This document shows, one piece after another, positions 8,474-18,215 of a stretch of 64,000 nt of DNA. The DNA lies in NCBI RefSeq assembly GCF_963675985.1, contig NZ_OY780958.1, forward strand, positions 558,001 through 622,000, given 5' to 3'. This DNA comes from an uncultured Roseibium sp. (GTDB lineage Bacteria > Pseudomonadota > Alphaproteobacteria > Rhizobiales > Stappiaceae). The notes under the pieces are model-generated. The model was not told where the DNA came from. It did not search any database and saw nothing but the letters and a program-made list of their open reading frames with translations. Made by a program: the position numbers and the translations under genes. How positions within the stretch are numbered: the stretch's first letter is position 1; every line of letters starts with the position of its first letter.

Positions 8474-11140
8474 ATGACCAGATGGGTCTACAATTTCGGC
8501 AACGGAACGGCAGATGGCGCCGCAGATATGAGAAATCTGCTCGGCGGCAAGGGGGCCAACCTCGCCGAGATGAGCAATCTGGGCTTGCCGGTGCCGCCCG
8601 GCTTCACGATCACCACGGAAGTCTGCACCTGGTATTACGATCACGACCAGTCCTATCCGGGCGATTTGAAGGCGCAGGTCGAGGAAGCCCTGACGCAGGT
8701 CGGCGCGGCAACGGACCGCACGTTCGGCGACCTGAAGAACCCGCTTCTGGTCTCCGTCCGCTCCGGCGCCCGCGTCTCCATGCCGGGCATGATGGACACG
8801 GTCCTGAACCTGGGTCTGAACGACGAGACGGTGAAGGCGATCGGCGAGGAAGCCGGCGACATGCGCTTTGCCTATGACAGCTACCGCCGGTTCATCCAGA
8901 TGTATTCCGACGTCGTTCTGGGCGTCGATCACCAAGAATTCGAAGAGATCTTGGAAGAGCACAAATCCCGGAATGATCTCAGCCTGGATACGGAAATCAC
9001 TGCCGAGGATTGGGTCGGCATCATCGACAAGTTCAAGGGACTGGTCGAAAACGATCTCGGCAAGCCGTTCCCGCAGGATCCGCACGAGCAGCTCTGGGGC
9101 GCGATCGGCGCTGTCTTCGGCTCGTGGATGACCCACCGGGCGCAGACCTACCGCCGCCTGCATGACATTCCAAGCAGCTGGGGAACGGCCGTCAACGTTC
9201 AGGCCATGGTGTTCGGCAATATGGGCGAAACGTCGGCCACCGGCGTTGCCTTTACCCGCAACCCGTCGACGGGCGAACAGGCGCTCTACGGCGAGTTTCT
9301 GGTCAATGCCCAGGGTGAGGACGTGGTCGCCGGTATCCGGACCCCGCAGGACATTACCGAAAAGGCACGCATCGAGGCCGGCTCGACCCGGCCGTCCCTG
9401 GAAAACCTGATGCCGGAAGCCTTTGCCGAGTTCCAGGCCATCTGCGACCGGCTCGAAGCCCATTACAGGGACATGCAGGACCTGGAATTCACTATCGAGA
9501 AGGGCAAGCTCTGGATGCTCCAGACGCGCTCGGGCAAGCGCACTGCCAAAGCGGCGCTGAAGATCGCGGTCGACATGGCCGCTGAAGGTCTGTTGAGCGA
9601 AGAGGAAGCGGTGACCCGGGTCGAGCCGGGCGCACTCGACCAGTTGCTGCACCCGACCATCGATCCGAAGGCGGAGCGGGACATTATCGCAAGCGGTCTG
9701 CCGGCGTCTCCGGGAGCTGCTTCCGGCGAAATCGTGTTTACCTCCGACGAGGCGGAAGAGGCGAAGGCGGCCGGGCGCAAGGTCATTCTTGTCCGGGTGG
9801 AAACCAGCCCGGAAGACATTCACGGCATGCATGCGTCCGAAGGCATTCTCACCAGCCGCGGCGGCATGACCAGCCATGCGGCCGTGGTCGCCCGCGGCAT
9901 GGGCAAGCCCTGTGTGGCCGGTGCCGGAATGGTCCGGATTGACTACCGCGCGGGGACGATCAGCGCCAGCGGACGGACGCTGAACAAGGGTGATATCATC
10001 ACCATCGATGGCGCGACCGGTCAGATCCTGGTCGGGGAGGTCGACATGCTGCAGCCCGCGCTTTCCGGCGATTTCGGAACGCTCATGGGCTGGGCGGACG
10101 GCGTGCGCCGGATGAAGGTGCGCACCAATGCGGAAACGCCGGCCGACGCCAAGGTGGCGCGCGACTTTGGCGCCGAAGGTATCGGCCTGTGCCGGACCGA
10201 GCACATGTTCTTCGAGGGCGAGCGCATCATTGCGGTGCGCGAGATGATCCTGTCGGAGACCGAAGAGGGCCGCCGGGCTGCGCTGGCAAAGCTGCTGCCG
10301 ATGCAGCGTCAGGATTTCGCCGAGATCTTCGAGATCATGAAGGGGCTTCCGGTCACCATCCGCCTGCTCGATCCGCCGCTGCACGAGTTCCTGCCGAAGT
10401 CGGATGAGGAAGTCGCTGAAGTGGCCGCCGCTATGGGCGTTTCGGCCGACAAGCTGCGCGAACGGGCGCATACGCTTGAGGAATTCAACCCGATGCTCGG
10501 CCACCGCGGCTGCCGCCTGCTGGTTTCCTATCCGGAAATTGCGGAAATGCAGGCGCGGGCCATTTTCGAGGCTGCGATCCAGGCGGGCAAGGCGACCGGA
10601 GCACCGGTGGTGCCGGAAATCATGGTGCCGCTGGTCGGTCTGAAGGGTGAACTGGATATGGTTCGCGCCAGCATCGAGGCCATGGCCGAAGCGGTGCAAA
10701 AGGAAACCGGCGAGAGCCTGACCTACCAGATCGGGACGATGGTGGAACTGCCGCGTGCCGCCCTGCAGGCGGGCGAGATCGCCAAGTCGGCGGAGTTCTT
10801 CTCCTTCGGTACCAACGACCTGACGCAGACCACATTCGGCATCTCGCGTGACGATGCGGCCTCCTTCCTCGGCACTTATCAGGCCAAGGGCCTGCTGGAA
10901 CAGGATCCGTTCGTTTCCCTCGACCAGACCGGTGTGGGCGAACTGGTGAAGATCGGCGCGGAACGCGGCCGCGCGACCCGGCCCGACATGAAGCTCGGCA
11001 TCTGCGGGGAGCACGGCGGCGATCCGGCATCGATCGGGTTCTGCGAAACCGTCGGTCTCGACTATGTGTCCTGTTCGCCGTTCCGCGTGCCGATCGCGCG
11101 CCTGGCGGCAGCCCAGGCGGCCCTCAAGGCAAGGACCTGA
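8474..11140 (+). CDS. ppdK: Pyruvate, phosphate dikinase
   Basis: 888 residues, the normal length for PPDK, which interconverts pyruvate + ATP + Pi and PEP + AMP + PPi. The ATP-grasp N-domain begins LLGGKGANLAEM; the phosphohistidine domain has GGMTSHAAVVARGMGKPCV with the catalytic His; the C-terminal TIM barrel has LCRTEHMFF and LGICGEHGGDP. It lies just upstream of meaB. In alphaproteobacteria it typically serves gluconeogenesis. Confidence 0.97.
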   Translation: MTRWVYNFGNGTADGAADMRNLLGGKGANLAEMSNLGLPVPPGFTITTEVCTWYYDHDQSYPGDLKAQVEEALTQVGAATDRTFGDLKNPLLVSVRSGARVSMPGMMDTVLNLGLNDETVKAIGEEAGDMRFAYDSYRRFIQMYSDVVLGVDHQEFEEILEEHKSRNDLSLDTEITAEDWVGIIDKFKGLVENDLGKPFPQDPHEQLWGAIGAVFGSWMTHRAQTYRRLHDIPSSWGTAVNVQAMVFGNMGETSATGVAFTRNPSTGEQALYGEFLVNAQGEDVVAGIRTPQDITEKARIEAGSTRPSLENLMPEAFAEFQAICDRLEAHYRDMQDLEFTIEKGKLWMLQTRSGKRTAKAALKIAVDMAAEGLLSEEEAVTRVEPGALDQLLHPTIDPKAERDIIASGLPASPGAASGEIVFTSDEAEEAKAAGRKVILVRVETSPEDIHGMHASEGILTSRGGMTSHAAVVARGMGKPCVAGAGMVRIDYRAGTISASGRTLNKGDIITIDGATGQILVGEVDMLQPALSGDFGTLMGWADGVRRMKVRTNAETPADAKVARDFGAEGIGLCRTEHMFFEGERIIAVREMILSETEEGRRAALAKLLPMQRQDFAEIFEIMKGLPVTIRLLDPPLHEFLPKSDEEVAEVAAAMGVSADKLRERAHTLEEFNPMLGHRGCRLLVSYPEIAEMQARAIFEAAIQAGKATGAPVVPEIMVPLVGLKGELDMVRASIEAMAEAVQKETGESLTYQIGTMVELPRAALQAGEIAKSAEFFSFGTNDLTQTTFGISRDDAASFLGTYQAKGLLEQDPFVSLDQTGVGELVKIGAERGRATRPDMKLGICGEHGGDPASIGFCETVGLDYVSCSPFRVPIARLAAAQAALKART

Positions 11141-11151
11141 GGGAGGGGGCG

Positions 11152-12108
11152 GTGAGCCGGCCCTTTCCTGAGCTGAACGATCTTCGCCAGGGCGGCAAGC
11201 TTGCCCTGGCGCGCATGCTCACCCGGCTTGAAACCGAGGCCGGGTCGGGGGAAACAGCGCGGTTTCTCGATAAGGCCAGTCAGGTTCCAGGCGGGCATGT
11301 TCTCGGCCTGACCGGTCCACCGGGCGTCGGCAAGTCGACGCTGACGGATGCCCTGATCAAGGCGTTTCGCGGGCAGGGCGAAAGCGTGTCCGTCCTGGCG
11401 ATCGATCCGTCCTCCCGCTTTACCGGTGGCGCGCTTCTGGGCGATCGGACGCGGCTGCATACAGATCCGGAAGACCAACAGGTTTTTGTCCGCTCCATGG
11501 CAGCCCGGGACCGGCTCGGCGGCCTGTCGGACCATGCCATTGCGGCCATTGCCCTTTTGCGGGCGGTCAGCGATAGGGTGATCGTGGAATCGGTCGGTAT
11601 CGGCCAGTCGGAAAGCGATCTGGTACAGGCGGCAGATACCATGGTGCTGTGCATCCAGCCCGGATCGGGCGACAGCCTTCAATTCATGAAGGCGGGGGTG
11701 ATGGAACTGCCGGACCTGGTCGTTGTCACCAAGGCGGACATGGGACCGGCCGCGCGCCGGGCGGCCTCCGACGTGACAGGTGCCCTGTCCCTGACACGGC
11801 CGGACAAGGATGGCTGGAAGGTCCCGGTTTTCGAAGTCTCCGCGCGCTCGGGAAGCGGCCTGGGCGAGCTGATCGATGGCGTTGCCGCCCACCGGACCCA
11901 TTTGGCGGGAAGCGGCAGACTTGAGGCAAAACGGGCCGGGCAGCACCGGCAATGGTATCAGGACATGATCCACACCCGGTTCGGAACGGCAGGGCTTGAG
12001 GCAGCAGCAAGTCGGGGCGCGGAAGCAGATCCCTCGGTGGCCCCGTTTTCGGCTTTTCGCGCGGTTTCCGACGAGCTGTCGGAACGGCTTGGTTTGTCCG
12101 GCGCCTAG
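11152..12108 (+). CDS. meaB: Methylmalonyl-CoA mutase-associated GTPase MeaB
   Basis: 318 residues of the ArgK/MeaB G3E family. The P-loop is LTGPPGVGKSTLTDAL, switch region IDPSSRFTGGALLGDRTRL, and DLVVVTKADMG supplies the guanine-binding TKAD. MeaB protects and gates methylmalonyl-CoA mutase. It starts with GTG 11 bases after ppdK and is probably co-transcribed. The mutase genes themselves are not in the window. Confidence 0.93.
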   Translation: MSRPFPELNDLRQGGKLALARMLTRLETEAGSGETARFLDKASQVPGGHVLGLTGPPGVGKSTLTDALIKAFRGQGESVSVLAIDPSSRFTGGALLGDRTRLHTDPEDQQVFVRSMAARDRLGGLSDHAIAAIALLRAVSDRVIVESVGIGQSESDLVQAADTMVLCIQPGSGDSLQFMKAGVMELPDLVVVTKADMGPAARRAASDVTGALSLTRPDKDGWKVPVFEVSARSGSGLGELIDGVAAHRTHLAGSGRLEAKRAGQHRQWYQDMIHTRFGTAGLEAAASRGAEADPSVAPFSAFRAVSDELSERLGLSGA

Positions 12109-12164
12109 CGCGTGTTGCGGTCCGATGACGCAATTCAAACCCGACTCGCTCTAAGTCTGGATTT

Positions 12165-14438
12165 CTAACATTCAGCGTGCCTGAGAGGTGCCGGTTCCGG
12201 GCTTTGCATTTCCGCCTGCATATCATGGTCGGCGAGGAACTCGTCCAGATCGCGTGCGGGTAGCGGATGGGAAATGAAATAGCCCTGCAACCTGTGACAG
12301 CCATTGGCCGTCAGATAATCCGCCTGCTGTTTTTCCTCGATGCCTTCTGCCACGATGGTCATGCCCAGTGCCTGCCCCAGGCGGATGATCGTGCGCACGA
12401 TGGCACGGGCTTCCGGGCTGTCGTTCATGGCGGAAATGAACTCCCGATCGATCTTCAGGGTATCGAAGGGGAAATGACGCAGGTAGCTCAGGCTGGAATA
12501 GCCGGAGCCGAAATCATCCAGTGCGATCTTGATGCCAAGGTCCTTCAGGCACCACAACGACTGCAGGGTCTTCTTGTCGCGTCCGGCAAAGACGGTTTCC
12601 GTCACCTCGATTTCCAGACGGGCTGGATCCAGGTCGAGCTCCTCCAGGGTGGAGATGACATTCTGTACAAAGCGAGGATGCTTGAACTGGGTCGGCGAGA
12701 CGTTCACCGAAACGACGACGCCGGGCCAGCGATGTGCATCCTGGCAGGCTTTGCGCAGGATCCACAGGCCCAGGTCGTTGATCAGGCCGGTTTCCTCGGC
12801 GACGGGGATGAAACTCGTGGGTGGAACCGGTCCGGTGTTCGGCCGGTTCCACCGGGCAAGCGCCTCGATCGCCACGATCGTGTCGGACCCGCTGTCGCAT
12901 TGCGGCTGGTAGGCGACGTCCAGGAGATCTCTGTCGATGGCCTTGCGCAATTCTCGCGCAATCTCGTCCTTGGTTTGCACGTGTTCCTGCATGGACGCCT
13001 CGAAGAAGGACCACCGGTTCCGGCCGTTCGACTTGGCGTCATAAAGGGCGATATCCGCCTTGCGCAGAAGGTCCTCCGCCTCCAGCCCGTCACGGGGGGC
13101 AAGGGCCGCGCCCATGGAAACGGTGACATGGATTTCGTCGGGGCCGTAGGACACCGGCAGACCCATCATGTCCTGGAGCCGGCTCATGAACCGTTCCGCC
13201 TGGGTCTCGTCCGGGCAATCGGGCAGCAGCAGGGCGAATTCGTCGCCGCTGATGCGTGCGACAATGCCGTTTTCGGGTAGGATCCTCTGCACGCGTTCGG
13301 CAATCGCACAGATCACATGGTCTCCGGCTGCGTGTCCGAGCGTGTCGTTGATGTCCTTGAAGCGGTCTAGGTCGAAATAAAGAACCGCCGCGCCTTTGTC
13401 TGCGATTTGGGTATCGTTCATTGTCCGGTCGAGCAATTGCTCGAATTGCCTCCGGTTCGGCAGGCCCGACAGCGGATCGTGCAGCGATGCGCGAACCGCA
13501 TCTGCACGGCTGGAGGCCAGGTGCCTTGTCGATTGCCGGATGAACGTCATGACGACGATGGAAAGCCCGACCAGGGCCAGGGCGAGGACGGTCAGGACCG
13601 GCGTGATCCGGCTCTGCATTTCCAGGCCGGGTTGGTCCGCCTGCCAATGGATGTGGCCGATGCTATGACCGTCCGGCGCTTTCAGGTCGATCAATGGTCC
13701 GCCGGCGTCCGGCGCGGGAATTGAATCCAGAACCAGGCCCTCCAGTGCGGAGATCCTTCCAATTTCAGCGAGCAATTCGCCGTTGAGCTGCTTGAAGCTG
13801 ATCAGCATGGCCGGTGGTTCACGCCGGGAAACCAGCTTGACGAGTTCCGGCGTGATGGCCGTTGCGGAAAACAGGTAGATGGTTCCCTTGATGGAAACCA
13901 GGCCGGTTTCGGACAGGTCATGTTCATTGACCCGGTAATTGGGATCGAAAAAGTAAAGCCCGCTCGGCAGCTCCTTGAGGGAGGCAAGATAGCGCTTCTG
14001 AACGGTTTCGACCGCAGGGCCAAGGCGGCTGAGCAGATCCCGCGTGACCCATTTCTCATAGACGTTCGGGCCGTCGACGAAGCGGGCCTTGCGATCCTGA
14101 TCGAGCAGTATCGTCCTGGAGAAACCGTAGCGCTGCTTAAGCCAGAGAGCGACGTTATGGTAGAGCCAGGCGGTGTCGTAGATGGGCCCGGTGGTGATAT
14201 AATAGATCGGATCCTTGTTCAGGACGCTCGCCTGCTGTCTGGCAAACTGGTCCCGGGTCAGCTGCAGGGTGCCGTTGAGGAGCTGATGCTGGCTCTTTTC
14301 CGCTGCCTGGTCGGAAATATGGGCAGACCAGATGAGAAGCCCGAACGTGATGGCCACGGCAATCAGCACGACCGCAAACATCGGAATGATGATTGCATTC
14401 GCAATCCGGCTGCCGTGCCTTTCTTTCGAAGCGGTCAT
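12165..14438 (-). CDS. CHASE4-GGDEF-EAL membrane c-di-GMP enzyme
   Basis: 757 residues. A first transmembrane helix (about residues 15-40), a periplasmic CHASE4-type sensor (AWLYHNVALWLKQRYGF region), and a second helix near residue 290. Then comes a GGDEF domain with active-site variant SGDEF (about residue 400), and an EAL domain with AIEALARWN and DDFGSGYSSLSYLRHFPFD. The EAL residues look intact, so phosphodiesterase activity is likely; the SGDEF variant may or may not be cyclase-active. It converges on meaB. Confidence 0.92.
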   Translation of the reverse strand: MTASKERHGSRIANAIIIPMFAVVLIAVAITFGLLIWSAHISDQAAEKSQHQLLNGTLQLTRDQFARQQASVLNKDPIYYITTGPIYDTAWLYHNVALWLKQRYGFSRTILLDQDRKARFVDGPNVYEKWVTRDLLSRLGPAVETVQKRYLASLKELPSGLYFFDPNYRVNEHDLSETGLVSIKGTIYLFSATAITPELVKLVSRREPPAMLISFKQLNGELLAEIGRISALEGLVLDSIPAPDAGGPLIDLKAPDGHSIGHIHWQADQPGLEMQSRITPVLTVLALALVGLSIVVMTFIRQSTRHLASSRADAVRASLHDPLSGLPNRRQFEQLLDRTMNDTQIADKGAAVLYFDLDRFKDINDTLGHAAGDHVICAIAERVQRILPENGIVARISGDEFALLLPDCPDETQAERFMSRLQDMMGLPVSYGPDEIHVTVSMGAALAPRDGLEAEDLLRKADIALYDAKSNGRNRWSFFEASMQEHVQTKDEIARELRKAIDRDLLDVAYQPQCDSGSDTIVAIEALARWNRPNTGPVPPTSFIPVAEETGLINDLGLWILRKACQDAHRWPGVVVSVNVSPTQFKHPRFVQNVISTLEELDLDPARLEIEVTETVFAGRDKKTLQSLWCLKDLGIKIALDDFGSGYSSLSYLRHFPFDTLKIDREFISAMNDSPEARAIVRTIIRLGQALGMTIVAEGIEEKQQADYLTANGCHRLQGYFISHPLPARDLDEFLADHDMQAEMQSPEPAPLRHAEC

Positions 14439-14613
14439 CTGAGCTCCAGGAAATATCCGTAATAATATCGCTGAAAGCTGCTAATGAATGCAGAATCAAG
14501 TTAGTTAATAAAATACTTGTGCTGACTGTCTTGAACGTTTTTCGGACGTCCGAATTATCTTCAAGTTTCATTTAATGTGTACGTTGAAATTGCGAGGCAA
14601 GAGCTGACTTGTC

Positions 14614-15324
14614 TTAGATAAGTTGCAAACCTCTGAAACTCGTCTCACCGAACCTGCCGACGATGATGTGGTCGTGGATCTCTACACCCAGCGGCTTGGC
14701 GATGTCGATGATCTGCTTCGTCATCTGAATGTCGGCGCGGGACGGCGTGGGGTCGCCCGAAGGGTGGTTATGGACGAGCACGAGCGCGGTTGCGGACAGC
14801 TCGAGTGCCCGCCGGATCACTTCACGCGGGTAGACCGGGGTGTGGTCGACCGTTCCCCTCTGCTGAACCTCGTCGGCGATCAACCCGTTCTTCTTGTCGA
14901 GAAACAGGATCCTGAATTCCTCGATGTCCGAATGCGCCATGGCCGATTTCACATAGGCGACGACTTGCGACCACGATGACAGAACGGCCCGTTCATTGAC
15001 CTGGCCTTTGGTGTAACGGACGGCGCTTGCCTGAACGACCTTCAGATGCTCGGCGACCCGCTCTCCAACGCCGGGGATTTCCGTCAGGAGCTTGGGCGGA
15101 GCCGCAAGCACGCCGGCAAAGGAGCCGAAACGTCGGAGCAGGGCCTTTGCGATCGGCTTGGTGTCCTGTCGCGGCACGGCGGCAAACAGCAGGAGTTCAA
15201 GGAGCTCGTAGTCCTCGAAGCCGGATTCTCCGGTCTTGCGGAAGCGGTTTCGCAGACGGTCCCGGTGACCGGAATGGTCCGATGGCGCCGCCTTGTCCGC
15301 AGGGTCTTTGCGACCGTCTGCCAT
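14614..15324 (-). CDS. radC: RadC-like JAB/MPN domain protein
   Basis: 236 residues. An N-terminal helix-hairpin-helix (LTEIPGVGERVAEHLK) is followed by the metal-binding JAMM motif LVLVHNHPSGDPTPSRADI. This is the chromosomal RadC architecture. Despite the name, its role in DNA repair is doubtful. It is transcribed downstream of map with a short gap. Confidence 0.93.
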   Translation of the reverse strand: MADGRKDPADKAAPSDHSGHRDRLRNRFRKTGESGFEDYELLELLLFAAVPRQDTKPIAKALLRRFGSFAGVLAAPPKLLTEIPGVGERVAEHLKVVQASAVRYTKGQVNERAVLSSWSQVVAYVKSAMAHSDIEEFRILFLDKKNGLIADEVQQRGTVDHTPVYPREVIRRALELSATALVLVHNHPSGDPTPSRADIQMTKQIIDIAKPLGVEIHDHIIVGRFGETSFRGLQLI

Positions 15325-15334
15325 GGTCCGGTCG

Positions 15335-16165
15335 TCAGGCCGGCGTCATGCCGGGCTTGTCCAGCCCGCCCGGCGAGGTGGTGAAGATTTCGCAGCCTTC
15401 CGGCGTGATGCCGATGGCATGTTCGAACTGGGCGGAGAGCGAGCGGTCCCGCGTCACCGCCGTCCAGCCGTCGCTGAGCACCTTCACGTGGGGACGCCCC
15501 AAATTCACCATCGGTTCGATGGTGAAGATCATGCCGGGCTTCAGCTCGATGCCTTCGCCCGGGCGGCCGTAATGCAGGATGTTCGGCGTGTCGTGGAACA
15601 GCCGGCCGACACCGTGGCCGCAGAAATCGCGCACCACCGAGCAGCGCTCACCTTCCACATAGGTCTGAATGGCGTGGCCGATGTCGCCGGTGGTGTTGCC
15701 GGGCTTGGCAGCGGCAATGCCGAGCAGCAGCGATTCATACGTCACCTCGATCAGCCGCTCGGCGGCGCGCTTGATCTTGCCGACCGGATACATGCGGCTG
15801 GAATCGCCGTGCCAGCCGTCCAGAATGTAGGTGACGTCGATGTTGACGATGTCGCCGTCGCGCAGCGGCTTGTCGTTCGGGATGCCGTGGCAGACCACAT
15901 GGTTGACCGAGGTGCAGGTGGACTTGGTGTAGCCACGGTAGTTGAGCGTGGCCGGCAACGCGCCGTTGGCTTCGCCGAACTCGAAGACGAAATCGTCGAT
16001 TTCCTGGGTGGTCACGCCGGGCTTAACGATGGCTGCCAGTTCATCCAGGCACCGGGCGGTCAGCTGGCCGGCCTTGCGCATGCCTTCGAAATCCTCCGGT
16101 CCGTAAAGGCGGACCTGTCCGGTGTTCTTCAAAGGGGCGTCTGCGGCGTCGATATAGGTGACCAT
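15335..16165 (-). CDS. map: Type I methionine aminopeptidase
   Basis: 276 residues; removes N-terminal Met from nascent proteins. Metal ligands appear in NIDVTYILDGWHGDSSRMY (two Asp), the CGHGVGRLFHDTPN segment (His), MIFTIEPMV (Glu) and DRSLSAQFEHAI (Glu). It is the last chromosomal gene before tRNA-Leu and the island. Confidence 0.95.
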   Translation of the reverse strand: MVTYIDAADAPLKNTGQVRLYGPEDFEGMRKAGQLTARCLDELAAIVKPGVTTQEIDDFVFEFGEANGALPATLNYRGYTKSTCTSVNHVVCHGIPNDKPLRDGDIVNIDVTYILDGWHGDSSRMYPVGKIKRAAERLIEVTYESLLLGIAAAKPGNTTGDIGHAIQTYVEGERCSVVRDFCGHGVGRLFHDTPNILHYGRPGEGIELKPGMIFTIEPMVNLGRPHVKVLSDGWTAVTRDRSLSAQFEHAIGITPEGCEIFTTSPGGLDKPGMTPA

Positions 16166-16346
16166 GGGCGGCGTGTGCTCTTGAGATTATGGTGTAGCGC
16201 GCAGGTTAACGCGGCTTTCGTTTCATGTCTTGCGCATCACATACCCTTGTCGGCGGGATTTTTCCAGACCCGGGGTAAAACTGCTTAATATGTGCCCGAA
16301 ACCGGCTTGCGCAGTTTTCCGCCAGCGGATAGGCATTTGGAAACAT

Positions 16347-16432
16347 GCGGGCGTGGTGGAACTGGTAGACACAAGGGACTTAAAATCCCTCGGCCCTAGG
16401 CTGTACGGGTTCGAGTCCCGTCGCCCGCACCA
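16347..16432 (+). tRNA. tRNA-Leu(UAA)
   Basis: An 86-nt type II tRNA including encoded CCA. The acceptor arm GCGGGCG pairs with CGCCCGC at 16422-16428. The anticodon stem AGGGA/TCCCT encloses loop CTTAAAA with anticodon TAA at 16381-16383. The T-arm has GGTTCGAGTCC, and a long variable arm is present. Its 3' half is overlapped in antisense by the island recombinase gene, marking the left attachment site. Confidence 0.95.
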
Positions 16433-17945
16433 AATCAGACTTTCCCAGGCGAAAGTCCTCTAATGCCTTGAAAGGCATAGTGGTTTCAGCCGTTCGATAA
16501 CCCTCGCCCTTGAGGTAGGATAATCGGTCGGCGAAAACCAGTTTGAGGACGGCTCTCCGGTCTTCTAGCTTTTCAGAAAACCAGAGTTTTTGCGGGTTTT
16601 CGAGGAACGAGAACGCTGTTCGATAAGTCTCCTCGAAGCTCATGACGGGTCGCCCGCATTTTTCGATTTTTTCCGTCAAGAGAGCCTTTTGCGTTTCCAG
16701 CTCGCGGACCTTGTTTTCGTAAGCGGTCGCGAGGGACGAACTGTCGGTCTCGACAATCCGATCCAGAAACTGATTGCTTTTGTGTTCTATGCGATTGAGA
16801 TCGCGGCGCATGATGGTGACCTGCGCCTGCGAATCTTGCACCCGCCTGTCCCAGAGGATGCGCATCGCCTCGAACAGCATGGCGAACAAGGCCGGGGCGG
16901 GTCTTAAATCTTTTAGGAGCGCTTCGAAGTCGCCTTCGATCTGTTCCCTGCGGATCGATTTCCGATAGGCCTTACAGCCCTTCGTATCGCACAGATAATA
17001 CGGATAGTGCGCGTTGCTGCCTTTCGACCAGCAGGCCGTGTACGGTTCTCCGCAGTGGCCGCAACTCACGAAGCCACGCAGCGGGAAATCCTCGTTGAGG
17101 CTCTTGCGGGCGGGCGCTTTGGCAACACCCTTCCGGCGCGTCTGGATGGTCTGCCAGGTCTCGAAGTCGATCAACGGCTCGTGTTTGCCTCGGATCAGGC
17201 GCAAGCCCCAATTCTCGTGGGTGTAATAGCCTGCATAAAGCGGCTGGGTGAGAATGTTCGTGACCTTCTGCTGGAGAACCTCTCCAGCCTTGGTCTTGGG
17301 AAAGGCAGGCTGGTTCTCCAGAAAGCGTTTCACCTCGACCTGAGACTGGAAGCGGCCAGAGGCATAGCCTTCCAGCGCTTCGGTAATGATCGCGGCATGG
17401 GGCTCGTCCGGAACCAGCAGCTTTCCGTGGCCGGAGACTTTTTTATAGCGGTAGCCGATAGGCGCCTGAAACACCCAATAGCCGTTCATCATCCGCGCCC
17501 GCATGCGGTTCTTGGTCTGCTCGCCGTTCTTCTGGCGGTGGTGTTGGGCGACACTCGCCAGCAGGTTCTCAACGAGGATAGAATCCGAATCCTCACCGAA
17601 TTCGATGGACGGGCTTTCCAGCTTGGCGCCTGCGTCGGCAAGCGATGCCCTCAAGGCCAGGTGGGCTTCCAGACCACGGGCCAGACGGCTGATGTCATCG
17701 ATGATGACCACCCACTCCTGAGAGCGGGACCGGCGCAGCATGGTCAGCATTTCCTGCATGGCAGGCCGCTCCGCGACCTTGCCGGTCATGTCATCCTTGA
17801 AAACAGCAGCGATCTCGTACCCTTTGTATTTGGCATACTCGCGGCATCTGGTTTCCTGTGAGGCCAAACCATCGCCGTCCCGCACCTGCTTGGTGCCAGA
17901 GACACGGCAATAGATGGTGGCCTTGATTTCCTTTCTCTGTTTCAT
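16380..17945 (-). CDS. Large serine recombinase (island integrase)
   Basis: About 521 residues. The N-terminal resolvase catalytic domain has IYCRVSGTKQ with Ser near residue 16 and the VVIIDDISRLARG segment. A recombinase domain follows (GYRYKKVSGHGK...), then a zinc ribbon (FVSCGHCGEPYTACW and YYLCDTKGCKAY) and a coiled-coil tail. The ATG at 17945 has a GAGGGAAGAG site. The last ~16 residues, including the RATGLEP peptide, and the TAA stop are antisense to tRNA-Leu, so the C-terminus is set by the integration site. A 74-residue gene precedes it in the same operon. Confidence 0.93.
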   Translation of the reverse strand: MKQRKEIKATIYCRVSGTKQVRDGDGLASQETRCREYAKYKGYEIAAVFKDDMTGKVAERPAMQEMLTMLRRSRSQEWVVIIDDISRLARGLEAHLALRASLADAGAKLESPSIEFGEDSDSILVENLLASVAQHHRQKNGEQTKNRMRARMMNGYWVFQAPIGYRYKKVSGHGKLLVPDEPHAAIITEALEGYASGRFQSQVEVKRFLENQPAFPKTKAGEVLQQKVTNILTQPLYAGYYTHENWGLRLIRGKHEPLIDFETWQTIQTRRKGVAKAPARKSLNEDFPLRGFVSCGHCGEPYTACWSKGSNAHYPYYLCDTKGCKAYRKSIRREQIEGDFEALLKDLRPAPALFAMLFEAMRILWDRRVQDSQAQVTIMRRDLNRIEHKSNQFLDRIVETDSSSLATAYENKVRELETQKALLTEKIEKCGRPVMSFEETYRTAFSFLENPQKLWFSEKLEDRRAVLKLVFADRLSYLKGEGYRTAETTMPFKALEDFRLGKSDLVRATGLEPVQPRAEGF

Positions 17946-17990
17946 ACGGACTCTTCCCTCTCGCGGTGAAACGTACCGCGCAAAAATCAT

Positions 17991-18215
17991 TCAAGTTTCG
18001 GGCTGTTTGTTCTCAAATCGTACCATGTCTTTCGGCGGATTTGCACGTTTTTCCGCCTTCAATTCCAGGCAATGCTGGACCGGATCGTCGCCAAAGGCGC
18101 GATCCACAAAGCTTTCGGCGATCCGCCAAACGGTGTGGATCAAATCGATCTTTTTGTCCTCGGGCAGATCAAACCCCTCCACATATCTGCGGAGCGTTTC
18201 CATGTCTGGGCTCAT
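17991..18215 (-). CDS. Small protein preceding the serine recombinase
   Basis: 74 residues starting MSPDMETLRRYVEGFDLP, with a GAGGAGG site upstream of ATG 18215. It is acidic and helical, with no known motif that I recognise. It resembles the 97-residue product at 29960-30253, which precedes the second serine recombinase's region: both have an L-x(2)-GxDL(T/P)E(E/D)xK start, then a VW/TW..E..VD helix. Position suggests an accessory or directionality role for the recombinase, but that is inference only. Confidence 0.75.
   Translation of the reverse strand: MSPDMETLRRYVEGFDLPEDKKIDLIHTVWRIAESFVDRAFGDDPVQHCLELKAEKRANPPKDMVRFENKQPET

Noticed and set aside
16380..16432. The RATGLEP peptide at the recombinase C-terminus as a functional motif
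   Set aside because: It is the antisense reading of the tRNA-Leu T-arm and variable arm, not a conserved protein motif.
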